Origin: CAZTKP01 sp964614215
Lineage (GTDB): Bacteria; UBP6; UBA1177
Reading direction: 5' to 3'
Assembly (NCBI GenBank): GCA_964614215.1
Contig: CAZTKP010000097.1
Location: 1 to 9,735, forward strand
DNA: 9,735 nucleotides
Shown here piece by piece: positions 1 through 6,494 of this stretch. The translations under genes and the position numbers were made by a program. Numbering within the stretch: the first letter of the stretch is position 1; each line of letters opens with the position of its first letter. A model generated the notes under the pieces. It searched no databases. It was given only the letters and a program-made list of their open reading frames with translations, and was not told the origin of the DNA.

Positions 1-82
1 AGAAGATGTTTTCTTTCCTGCATCCTCTGTTAATAACGTGGTAAATAGCACCAGGGTATGTAATTCGTAGCGGTCTTGCCAT
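1..82 (-). CDS. Y1 transposase (IS200/REP-associated type), N-terminal fragment, runs off left edge
   Basis: Reading the minus strand from an ATG at 82, 27 codons stay open to the window edge and begin MARPLRITYPGAIYHV, followed by INRGCRKENIF. This is the recognisable N-terminus of the Y1_Tnp family of REP-associated/IS200-like tyrosine transposases, whose members typically start MARPLRIEYPGAxYHVTxRGN. The HUH catalytic motif and the catalytic Tyr would lie beyond the edge, so I cannot say whether the gene is intact. No strong ribosome binding site is visible before the ATG. The gene is divergent from hsp20, and a GACCTGACCCC motif at 135-145 lies between them. The family is known for single-strand transposition or for mobilising REP hairpins; its activity here is unknown. 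Confidence 0.8.
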   Translation of the reverse strand, partial: MARPLRITYPGAIYHVINRGCRKENIF

Positions 83-114
83 ATTTGGAAGATAACATTA
101 ATTTATTTAATTGC

Positions 115-130
115 AAATTATATATAATTT
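115..130. promoter_or_regulatory. A/T-only perfect palindrome in the transposase/hsp20 divergent region
   Basis: AAATTATATATAATTT (115-130) is a perfect 16-bp palindrome. It is bordered by GC on the left and, after one extra T, by GC on the right. It contains a TATAAT hexamer on each strand (123-128 plus, 122-117 minus), but neither has a good -35 at normal spacing. It could be an operator, part of a transposon end, or simply AT-rich sequence. Confidence 0.3.
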
Positions 131-134
131 TGCT

Positions 135-145
135 GACCTGACCCC
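135..145. repeat. GACCTGACCCC motif, possible end of a Y1-transposase-associated element
   Basis: The plus strand reads GACCTGACCCC here (GGGGTCAGGTC on the other strand); with the preceding T it contains TGACC twice in tandem. From memory, GGGGTCAGGT-type sequences commonly flank MARPLRI-type Y1 transposase genes, and here it lies 53 nt upstream of such a gene. Taking it as the element boundary is an inference, because the matching copy would be outside the window. Confidence 0.45.
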
Positions 146-152
146 TATTTTG

Positions 153-181
153 TTGCATTAAAAAACTGTTGGCTGTAAACT
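153..181 (+). promoter_or_regulatory. possible sigma70-type promoter for hsp20-lon
   Basis: TTGCAT at 153-158 is followed after 17 nt by TAAACT at 176-181, immediately preceded by TG. The match to consensus is modest (3/6 and 4/6). It would start transcription about 20 nt before the hsp20 ATG. I saw no CIRCE element. ACCCCTATTTT at 141-150 faintly resembles a sigma32 -10 but has no convincing -35. Confidence 0.3.
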
Positions 182-209
182 TTCCGTGAACTATTTAAGG
201 GGTTTTTGC

Positions 210-677
210 ATGACTAAAAGAAAAGGTTCCGACAACCTTAAATATTTGAAGCAATACCGAAATCTTGTGGCCGAGATCGAAAAAGCCCTTGAAGAGCTTG
301 TAGATCCGGAGAAGTCTCACAAGGGCGACATTGACTTCCCCTATGATGTGTATATTGATAAAGGTGGTGAAACACTAGTTCTTGAGGTGGAAATGCCGGG
401 TCTTAACGCTGATGAGATATCGATATACACAACAGACAGATTCATTGAGATCAGCGGTAAAAAAAGCATTGAGAGAAGTAACAGATACGACCACTGCATA
501 TGTCTTGAAAGAGATAACGGCGATTTTAAAAAGGTCGTCTATCTGGGCAAGACAGTTAACCTTAACAATGCTGAGGCCGAGCTTAAGGACGGTGTTCTCA
601 GCATAAGGATACCCATCGTTGAGGAAAAAAGAGGAATAAAGACAATCCCAATCACACAAAGAGGCGAAAATGATTAA
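210..677 (+). CDS. Hsp20 family small heat shock protein
   Basis: A small heat shock protein (alpha-crystallin family), an ATP-independent cytoplasmic holdase that keeps unfolding proteins soluble. I chose the ATG at 210 because AAGGGG at 197-202 is a strong ribosome binding site 7 nt upstream; an in-frame GTG at 186 has none. The protein is 155 aa, the usual family size. Residues 1-41 form a charged, probably helical arm. Residues about 42-137 are the alpha-crystallin domain, with the VEMPGL strand at 60-65, the RDNGDFKKVVYL segment at 101-112 (equivalent to the usual ER-x-Y-G-x-F-x-R region) and the hallmark A-x-x-x-D-GVL at 123-130. The C-terminal I-x-I oligomerisation motif is IPI at 146-148. 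The stop overlaps the start of lon by 8 nt, so the two are probably co-transcribed and translationally coupled. Confidence 0.93.
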   Translation: MTKRKGSDNLKYLKQYRNLVAEIEKALEELVDPEKSHKGDIDFPYDVYIDKGGETLVLEVEMPGLNADEISIYTTDRFIEISGKKSIERSNRYDHCICLERDNGDFKKVVYLGKTVNLNNAEAELKDGVLSIRIPIVEEKRGIKTIPITQRGEND

Positions 678-3015
678 CGAAAAACAGGGAAAACTTGATA
701 TACCCAAGGTTCTGCCGGTACTTCCGCTAAAAGCTGCAGTCCTTTATCCGTACATGATAATGAACGTGAATGTTGAAAGAGATTTTTCGACAGCGGCAGT
801 CAATCAGGCAATAACCGGAGAGGGATTTCTCATTGTCGCGGCTCAGAAAAGTCCTGAGCATAACAAACTCGATGATGACAAACTTTTCATGATGGGAACT
901 GTGGCGACAGTTCTTAGAATGCAGAAAAATTTCGACGGAAAGATGACTCTTTATATTCAGGGATATAAAAAAGCGAAGATGTCCGATCTTAAGCTCGATG
1001 AGAAAGGCAACTACTACACCGCATCTATCGAAATAGTTGAAGAACCTGATGAAACGAACCACCCTCAGGCTCAGGCTCTGATGAAGGAAATAAAACAGCA
1101 GATAAAAAAAATATCCGAACGGGGTGACATCAACCTTCCTCCTGAAGCACTCGGTGCAATTCAGGGTGTAAAGAACCCGGGAAGACTTGCGGAGATCGTT
1201 CTCAATCACTTTTCAAAATCCGTAGAACTTGCACAGACCGTACTTGAGGAAAGCTCCTACGTCAGAAAACTTCAGATCGTGCACGACAATCTCGAAAGGG
1301 AGATATCTGTTCTTGAAGTCCAGAATGACATAAGAAATAAGGCTAAGGAAAGACTGGGAAAAGCTCAGAAGGAATACTTTCTCAAAGAACAGCTTAAAAC
1401 CATTCAGCAGGAACTTGGAAACGATGATCCTCATACTTCCGAGATCCAGCAGTACGAGAAAAAACTTGCGGAAAACGACTATCCGGAAAATGTCGTAAAA
1501 GAGGCTAGAAAACAGATCGACAGGCTGCGCACAATGAATCCGGCAGCTTCGGAAACTGTTGTTATAAAAACATGGATCGATACCGTTCTTGAGCTTCCCT
1601 GGAGCAACGAGACAAAAGACAACAGAAACATTAAAAAGGCAGGAAATATCCTTGCCGAGGATCACTTCGGACTTGAAGATATTAAGGAAAGGATCCTTGA
1701 GTTTCTCGCTGTCAGACAGATCCGCGGCAATTCAAAAACTCCAATTTTGTGCTTTATCGGCCCTCCCGGAGTCGGAAAGACATCTCTTGGAAAATCTATT
1801 GCAAGAGCGCTGGACAGAAATTTTTACAGAATGAGCCTCGGCGGACTTCATGACGAAGCTGAGATCAGAGGGCACAGAAGAACCTACGTCGGTGCAATGC
1901 CCGGAAAGATCGTTGAGGGAATCAAAAATGCGGGGACCATTAATCCCGTCTTTATGCTTGACGAGATAGACAAGGTTGGTAAAGATTTCAGGGGAGACCC
2001 TTCTTCCGCCCTTCTTGAGGTACTTGATCCTGAACAGAACTTCGCTTTTTCCGACAACTATATCGGAATTCCCTTCGATCTGAGCAAGGTTTTCTTTATT
2101 GCCACGGCAAACTGGGAAGAAACTATCCCGGCACCGCTTAAGGACAGAATGGAGATAATCAGACTCTCAGGATACACAGATCCTGAAAGAGTTGAGATCG
2201 CAAGAAGATACCTCATTCCCAGACAGCTTGACAACTGCGGAATGACCAAAAAAGACCTCAAGTTCTCAAAAGCCGCGATTCTCTTTATCTCAAGAAGATA
2301 CACCAGAGAATCAGGCGTGAGAAACCTTGAAAGACTCATAGGATCGGTGTGCAGAAAAGTTGTCACACTTAAAACCCAGGAAAAAGCCTACCCTGCAAAG
2401 ATCACTCCGAAAATAGTCGAAGAACTCCTGAAACTGCCTCCTTTTTCCGATACGGAAATTGACTATAAGGCACGGGTCGGGGTTGTTACAGGACTTGCGT
2501 GGACTCAGTACGGTGGAACAACTCTCAAAATTGAGGCCAACTGGATGAATGGAAAAGGGAGCCTCATCCTCACAGGCCAACTTGGTGATATTATGAAGGA
2601 ATCAGCTCGTATCGCCCTTTCATATATTCAGAGTAACCTCAGCTTTTTCGGACTTCCTAAAGATTTTACGATCTCTGATAAGGATATTCACATTCACTTT
2701 CCTGCAGGAGCAATACCGAAAGACGGACCAAGTGCCGGAATTACCATTACAACAGCTCTCCTTAGCCTTTTCCTCGGGAAAAAGATCACACCTAAGATCG
2801 GAATGACCGGAGAAATAAGCCTTACCGGAGAGGTTCTTCCAATAGGCGGATTAAAGGAGAAACTTCTTGCGGCGGGAAGAAACAAGGTAAAAGAGGTGTT
2901 TGTTCCCGAAAAGAACAGGGCACTTTATGAAAGTATCAGTGACGAGATCAAAAAAGGCATTACTCCTAACTTTGTATCTGAATATAAGGAAGTCTTTGAA
3001 AAACTCTTTAAATAA
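670..3015 (+). CDS. lon: ATP-dependent Lon protease
   Basis: Lon, the cytoplasmic AAA+ serine protease that unfolds and degrades damaged and some regulatory proteins. It is 781 aa, almost the length of E. coli Lon (784). Order of parts: N-terminal LON substrate-binding domain from VLPVLPLKAAVLYP (about residues 14-200); a charged helical region to about 300; an AAA+ module with Walker A GPPGVGKT at 364-371 and Walker B FMLDEID at 428-434; then the protease domain with catalytic Ser688 in PKDGPSAG and Lys731 in GGLKEKL. The Ser-Lys spacing of 43 residues equals that of E. coli S679/K722. All catalytic residues are present, so it should be active. The start lies inside hsp20, overlapping its last 8 nt. 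The 3' end overlaps the stop of the convergent radical SAM gene by 8 nt. No terminator hairpin is visible at that junction. Confidence 0.98.
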   Translation: MINEKQGKLDIPKVLPVLPLKAAVLYPYMIMNVNVERDFSTAAVNQAITGEGFLIVAAQKSPEHNKLDDDKLFMMGTVATVLRMQKNFDGKMTLYIQGYKKAKMSDLKLDEKGNYYTASIEIVEEPDETNHPQAQALMKEIKQQIKKISERGDINLPPEALGAIQGVKNPGRLAEIVLNHFSKSVELAQTVLEESSYVRKLQIVHDNLEREISVLEVQNDIRNKAKERLGKAQKEYFLKEQLKTIQQELGNDDPHTSEIQQYEKKLAENDYPENVVKEARKQIDRLRTMNPAASETVVIKTWIDTVLELPWSNETKDNRNIKKAGNILAEDHFGLEDIKERILEFLAVRQIRGNSKTPILCFIGPPGVGKTSLGKSIARALDRNFYRMSLGGLHDEAEIRGHRRTYVGAMPGKIVEGIKNAGTINPVFMLDEIDKVGKDFRGDPSSALLEVLDPEQNFAFSDNYIGIPFDLSKVFFIATANWEETIPAPLKDRMEIIRLSGYTDPERVEIARRYLIPRQLDNCGMTKKDLKFSKAAILFISRRYTRESGVRNLERLIGSVCRKVVTLKTQEKAYPAKITPKIVEELLKLPPFSDTEIDYKARVGVVTGLAWTQYGGTTLKIEANWMNGKGSLILTGQLGDIMKESARIALSYIQSNLSFFGLPKDFTISDKDIHIHFPAGAIPKDGPSAGITITTALLSLFLGKKITPKIGMTGEISLTGEVLPIGGLKEKLLAAGRNKVKEVFVPEKNRALYESISDEIKKGITPNFVSEYKEVFEKLFK

Positions 3016-3886
3016 TTTTCTTTAAAAGCATACTTAAAGACAATCTGAACAGTTGAAATATCTGAACAAATGAACCCAGAGGAGATCCCATTGCCCCTGC
3101 ATAACAACCGCATTTTGTGCAGTCTGCCGCTGCAAAGCATTTTCTTTTTTTCATATCAGTATCGAAATGCAGAACCTGCTCTCTCCAGTAGCAATGATCT
3201 CGATGATCGGCATCTTCGAACCATTTTATCGCTTTTTCAGTAAACAGAAGTGTACCGGGATGTTTCTTCTTAACCCTTCTAAGCTCATCGACTATCTTCT
3301 GACGGATATCTTTCTCAAGCGGTCCACCACCATTTTCAACGGCCGTGTACATATTGCAGACAACACCTGATATCCCAATCTTTTCAGAGAGTTGAACAAC
3401 ATACTCAAGTTCCCTGTAATTATTCTCAAGAAGGGTCATATTAAAGACAATCCGCTTGTCCCCTTTTACATTTTCAATAACTTTCTCAAAAACGCCTTTT
3501 CCCCTTATGCTGTCGTTCGTATCCCTGCCCCCGTCGATGGATACAAAGATCCTGTGGTCATAGTTTTCAGGCAAAGGAAGAGTTCCGTTAGTTATCATCT
3601 CGACAAAAGGAAAGATACTGTCTGCAAGCTTAACTATATCAGGTCGTAAAAGAGGTTCTCCACCAAGAAGAAGAACCATTCTGATACCCTTTGAGTAAAG
3701 CTCTTTAAATCTCTTTTTCCACTCATCAAAATCAGCCTTATCCTCGACCTGCTCCTTTTCCTGAAAATGATAGCAGTGAATGCAGCGCAGATTACACCTG
3801 TCAGTAATATCAACTTCAGCAACAAAAGGTTTCTTCGTAACGAGCCTTTTTATTTCAAGATAAAGTCTTAACAGCAGTTTTTTCAT
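3008..3886 (-). CDS. radical SAM protein with C-terminal cysteine cluster
   Basis: A radical SAM enzyme that would use a [4Fe-4S] cluster to cleave S-adenosylmethionine; the substrate is not evident. I start it at the ATG at 3886 (292 aa), because AGGAA sits 6 nt upstream and overlaps the previous gene's stop; an in-frame TTG lies one codon earlier. The cluster motif is CNLRCIHC (Cys31, 35, 38), with the SAM-binding GGEP at 75-78 and an MITNGT strand that fits the same barrel. The C-terminal part carries Cys232, 250, 256, 259 and 261, including CTKCGC. That resembles a SPASM/Twitch-like auxiliary cluster site, but I cannot place it in a named subfamily. A hydrophobic, Leu/Phe-rich tail with few charges (about 272-292) may be amphipathic. 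It lies 8 nt downstream of the propeller lipoprotein gene, so it is surely in the same transcript. Maturation of a peptide or protein is possible, but no precursor peptide gene is visible. Confidence 0.88.
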   Translation of the reverse strand: MKKLLLRLYLEIKRLVTKKPFVAEVDITDRCNLRCIHCYHFQEKEQVEDKADFDEWKKRFKELYSKGIRMVLLLGGEPLLRPDIVKLADSIFPFVEMITNGTLPLPENYDHRIFVSIDGGRDTNDSIRGKGVFEKVIENVKGDKRIVFNMTLLENNYRELEYVVQLSEKIGISGVVCNMYTAVENGGGPLEKDIRQKIVDELRRVKKKHPGTLLFTEKAIKWFEDADHRDHCYWREQVLHFDTDMKKRKCFAAADCTKCGCYAGAMGSPLGSFVQIFQLFRLSLSMLLKKII

Positions 3887-3894
3887 CAAAATTC

Positions 3895-5451
3895 CTATTC
3901 ATCCGTAAACAGAACTACCCCATCCTCGTTATCAAGAGCAGTCCCGTCACCTTCAAGCATTCCCGAAGTAGTTCCTGTAACAAAGATCTTTCCACCGCCG
4001 GCATCAATTCCGTAAGACCAGTCATCACTTTCAGTAGCAGGAAAATCATGCCACTTTATATTGCCTGAAAAGTCTAAAGCCGCTACATAGATGTCCTGAT
4101 CGTTTTCTGAATTAGGAAACATAAAACTTAAACCGCTCACATAAATACCCTTTTCTCCGACAGCAAGGTCTCTGACAACTTCTTCCTGATCATCATACCA
4201 CTTTGCGTTCCAGTCTATTCTTCCGTCATCAGGGTCAACAGCCATTACATTATTCCACTCCTGAAACATTCCGCCGATATAAAGCATGTTATTGTGGAAT
4301 CTCATCGCAAATGCCATGTCACCTTCATCAGTACCGTACTGCCTGATCCACTCTATCGTCCCGTCACTTGTTTTTATTTTTGCAAGAAAAGTGTCCGGAT
4401 CGCCCTCTGTTCCGTGATGGCTCTCATCTCCAACCTGATCAAAAGTGTATCCGGCAACAAAGACGTTTCCACTATTGTCAGCCACAACAGAATAACAGAA
4501 TTGAAGATCTTCAGAGCCTATCTGCCGGCTCCATTCAATAGTTCCAGTTGATGATATCTTTGTAATAAAGCAGTCATAGGCTCCGGCGAAATCATCTTCA
4601 TTGATAGCTCCCTGTCCATGACCTGTGACATAGACATTTCCACCGCTGTCACAATCAACTCCGAAGCTGTATTCTTCACTGTCTGTTGAGCCCCACTGCC
4701 TTAACCAGAGAACTGTTCCGTTCTTATCAAGCTTTGCAGCAAATACATCACCGGGAACTATAGGCTCCCACTCATCATCAAGATCACCATAAGTCGTTCC
4801 AGCAACAAGAATATTTCCATCATTATCCAAAGTTATTGCTCGGCCACTTTCCTGAGCAAGCGAACCGTCTGTTCTAATCTCTCTAACCCACTTGACCGAC
4901 ATCTGATCACTGTCATTCAGCTCGATCTCTGCGACAAAAGCACTAATTTTTCCAGGATCAAAACTAGTGAAAGTATCCAGACCGCTGCTTGTATCTCCGG
5001 CAACATAAATGGTCTTTCCATCCGTTGTCACAATGTTCTGGGAAAAATCCTTTTGTTCTCCTCCAAACCTGAAAACAGAAAAATCTCCATTATATCCGTC
5101 AGTTCCCTCAACACCACCGGTATCGCCTGAATCCCCTGAATCTCCAGAGTCTCCTGTATCTCCAGAGTTACCTGAATCACCTGAGTTTCCAGTATCACCA
5201 GTGTCCATATCGTCCACTTCGTCCTTGTCGTCCATTCCCGTGTTCCCTGTGTTTCCAGTATCACCTGTGTTGCCAGTATTGCCCGTGTCACCAGTGTCGC
5301 TATCTGACACTTCCGACTTGTCGGACGCGTCGGACTGGTAGTCAGACTGGTCAGACTGGTCGGAGTCTTCCCCTGTCTTCGTCCCATCCGAAACTGCACA
5401 TGAACTCAAAAACAACAACAGGAACATTAAACTGAATAATGATAATCTCAT
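3895..5451 (-). CDS. lipoprotein with TGD/TGN repeat linker and seven-bladed (SBBP-type) beta-propeller
   Basis: A surface or outer-membrane lipoprotein of 518 aa, exact role unknown. The ATG at 5451 is chosen because AGGAG lies 7 nt upstream and the signal peptide then begins directly, MRLSLFSLMFLLLF, ending in lipobox LSSC with Cys18 as lipid site; +2 is Ala, which favours outer-membrane sorting. An in-frame ATG at 5487 would add 12 residues that do not fit a signal peptide. Residues 29-113 are a low-complexity linker: SD-rich, then TGD/TGN/SGD triplets interrupted by an acidic MDDKDEVDDMD. Residues about 124-518 contain seven repeats of the pattern (D/N)-x-G-N-(I/V)-(Y/F)-V-(A/T)-G, centred near 145, 211, 270, 327, 387, 433 and 486. 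Six are separated by W-x-(R/x) strands (W188, 249, 307, 368, 414, 467), matching the SBBP repeat. FSVFRFGG at 124-131 and the last strand probably close the ring. It is first in an operon with the radical SAM gene. Confidence 0.88.
   Translation of the reverse strand: MRLSLFSLMFLLLFLSSCAVSDGTKTGEDSDQSDQSDYQSDASDKSEVSDSDTGDTGNTGNTGDTGNTGNTGMDDKDEVDDMDTGDTGNSGDSGNSGDTGDSGDSGDSGDTGGVEGTDGYNGDFSVFRFGGEQKDFSQNIVTTDGKTIYVAGDTSSGLDTFTSFDPGKISAFVAEIELNDSDQMSVKWVREIRTDGSLAQESGRAITLDNDGNILVAGTTYGDLDDEWEPIVPGDVFAAKLDKNGTVLWLRQWGSTDSEEYSFGVDCDSGGNVYVTGHGQGAINEDDFAGAYDCFITKISSTGTIEWSRQIGSEDLQFCYSVVADNSGNVFVAGYTFDQVGDESHHGTEGDPDTFLAKIKTSDGTIEWIRQYGTDEGDMAFAMRFHNNMLYIGGMFQEWNNVMAVDPDDGRIDWNAKWYDDQEEVVRDLAVGEKGIYVSGLSFMFPNSENDQDIYVAALDFSGNIKWHDFPATESDDWSYGIDAGGGKIFVTGTTSGMLEGDGTALDNEDGVVLFTDE
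5113..5367 (-). repeat. repeat-coding tract: SD-rich then TGD/TGN/SGD triplets (9-nt period)
   Basis: Codes for residues 29-113 of the lipoprotein. The DNA has a 9-nt period from three-residue units, with synonymous variation between copies. The second block (after the acidic MDDKDEVDDMD insert) favours SGD/SGN. It joins the lipid-bearing N-terminus to the propeller and is probably a flexible, hydrophilic spacer. The near-repetitive DNA makes length change by slippage plausible. Confidence 0.85.
5401..5451 (-). other. lipoprotein signal peptide ending in lipobox LSSC
   Basis: Residues 1-17 of the propeller protein: an Arg in the n-region, a Leu/Phe-rich core, and L-S-S just before Cys18 (codon 5398-5400). 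This is a standard signal peptidase II site. Confidence 0.85.
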
Positions 5452-5482
5452 TTCTTTCTCCTTTAAAAACCAACATCGGGCA

Positions 5483-5510
5483 ATCATATCCTCAACCCTT
5501 TTAATTTCAA
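5483..5510 (-). promoter_or_regulatory. sigma70-type promoter for the lipoprotein-radical SAM operon
   Basis: On the minus strand TTGAAA (5510-5505) is followed after 16 nt by TATGAT (5488-5483), 4/6 and 5/6 matches to consensus. The predicted start near 5476 gives a leader of about 25 nt carrying the AGGAG site. Confidence 0.6.
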
Positions 5511-5526
5511 GCTCAGAAACAATTTT

Positions 5527-5544
5527 TAGTGCAAATTTGCACTA
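5527..5544. promoter_or_regulatory. 18-bp perfect palindrome, candidate operator over the thiL -35
   Basis: TAGTGCAAATTTGCACTA is a perfect 18-bp inverted repeat with no spacer. It covers the TTGCAC that forms the -35 of the thiL promoter and lies 17 nt upstream of the -35 of the divergent lipoprotein promoter. A dimeric regulator bound here could affect both operons. I do not recognise the site as belonging to a particular regulator family. Confidence 0.6.
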
Positions 5545-5564
5545 TTTACAGACACTGCTATTAT
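5537..5564 (+). promoter_or_regulatory. sigma70-type promoter for thiL, with extended -10
   Basis: TTGCAC (5537-5542), a 16-nt spacer, then TGC-TATTAT with the -10 at 5559-5564 and an extended TGn. The predicted start near 5571 leaves a leader of only about 15 nt with GGAGG at 5577-5581. That is far too short for a TPP riboswitch, and no THI-box-like sequence is seen. Confidence 0.6.
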
Positions 5565-5585
5565 TTATTCAGCTTTGGAGGAACA

Positions 5586-6494
5586 ATGCTTAAGAATAAA
5601 GAATGGGACATTATCAGGTATATTACTGAGAAAAAAGATAGATATATCGGTGACGACTGTGCTGTCTGGGAGGAATTCGGACTTGTTGTAACGACTGATC
5701 ATATGTGTGAGGGAACACATTTTGATCTGTCTTTCATGCCTCCGGAATCTGTCGGTTGGCGTTTAATGGCTGCAAATGCGAGCGATATTATCTCAATGGG
5801 TTCAGTTCCAACTCATTTTCTATTAAACATCGCCGCTCCTTCAAAAGATCTCACGATCTCAAAAAAAATAGTAGACGGTGTAAACCGCTTTGCGGATAAA
5901 TACAGCATAGATATTCTCGGTGGAGATACTACATCGGCTTCCTCGATCACTGTCGGAGTTACCATGTTCGGAAAAAAACCTGAAAGACCTCTGCTTAGAA
6001 GTTCCGCAAAACCGGGAGACCTTGTCTACATTTGTGAACCTTTAGGCCTTTCACGCTGCGGACTTTACCATCTTAAAAACGGAAACGAAGGTTTTGATGA
6101 GAGTAAGAACAAGTTTCTCTATCCTGACCCTTTCACAACAAGTCCGAAAGAATTTAAAGACATAAACTGTGCTATAGACATCAGTGACGCTCTCATCAGC
6201 GAACTCGAACTGATCTCAAAGGCTTCAGATGTAAGTATTGAGATTAATTTAGAAAGTGTCCCCATCCACCCAGAAGTCACTAAAACAGCTGACATAATTG
6301 GGGTCTCTGTTGAACAGATGGTCTTCACAAGCGGAGAAGAATTTTCACTTATAGTCACTTCCAAAGAAAAGCTGAGAGGGCTCTATAATATTGGTTTTAT
6401 TAAAGATTCAGGGAAAAACAAAATTGAGATCATTTCTAAGGATGCTGTTACTGACAGCAGTTCTTTTTCAGTTTACGATCATTTCAGCAGATAA
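5586..6494 (+). CDS. thiL: thiamine-monophosphate kinase ThiL
   Basis: ThiL phosphorylates thiamine monophosphate with ATP to give thiamine pyrophosphate, the last step of TPP synthesis, in the cytoplasm. The ATG at 5586 follows GGAGG (5577-5581); an in-frame GTG at 5529 lies within the palindrome and would precede the promoter start. The product is 302 aa, slightly shorter than usual. It has the PurM/AIR-synthase-like two-domain pattern: IGDDCAV at 21-27, TTDHMCEGTHFD at 36-47 (the Asp and His expected for Mg/ATP), NASDIISMGS at 64-73, GGDTT at 112-116, DISDAL at 198-203 and SGEEFSL at 249-255. Two positions differ from the usual form: Ala replaces Gly in SDGL, and EEF replaces EDY. Both look conservative. 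SelD, HypE and PurM share the fold, but the TTD-x-x-x-EG-x-HF and NxSD-x-x-xMG combination favours ThiL. No other thiamine genes are in the window. Confidence 0.9.
   Translation: MLKNKEWDIIRYITEKKDRYIGDDCAVWEEFGLVVTTDHMCEGTHFDLSFMPPESVGWRLMAANASDIISMGSVPTHFLLNIAAPSKDLTISKKIVDGVNRFADKYSIDILGGDTTSASSITVGVTMFGKKPERPLLRSSAKPGDLVYICEPLGLSRCGLYHLKNGNEGFDESKNKFLYPDPFTTSPKEFKDINCAIDISDALISELELISKASDVSIEINLESVPIHPEVTKTADIIGVSVEQMVFTSGEEFSLIVTSKEKLRGLYNIGFIKDSGKNKIEIISKDAVTDSSSFSVYDHFSR

Noticed and set aside
135..150. CCCCTATTTT as a sigma32 heat-shock -10
   Set aside because: No matching -35 at 13-15 nt, and the sequence is better explained as part of the GACCTGACCCC element motif.
727..1665. Long open frames on the minus strand inside lon
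   Set aside because: They lie opposite a fully conserved lon gene and give products rich in Phe, Leu and Cys, without recognisable domains.
3016..3040. CTTTAA...TTAAAG inverted repeat after lon as a terminator
   Set aside because: The stem is six A/T-rich base pairs with no U-tract, and it lies inside the radical SAM coding region.
5009..5341. Plus-strand open frame rich in SPESPESP/VSPVS repeats
   Set aside because: It is the antisense of the TGD/TGN repeat tract; the period comes from the 9-nt repeat of the real minus-strand gene, and there is no ribosome binding site.
5028..5399. Second minus-strand frame through the lipoprotein repeat (ILETQGT-like units)
   Set aside because: Out-of-frame reading of the same repeat. 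The lipoprotein frame has the signal peptide, lipobox and propeller, so it is the real one.
5452..5585. TPP riboswitch before thiL
   Set aside because: The predicted leader is only about 15 nt and no THI-box-like sequence was seen.
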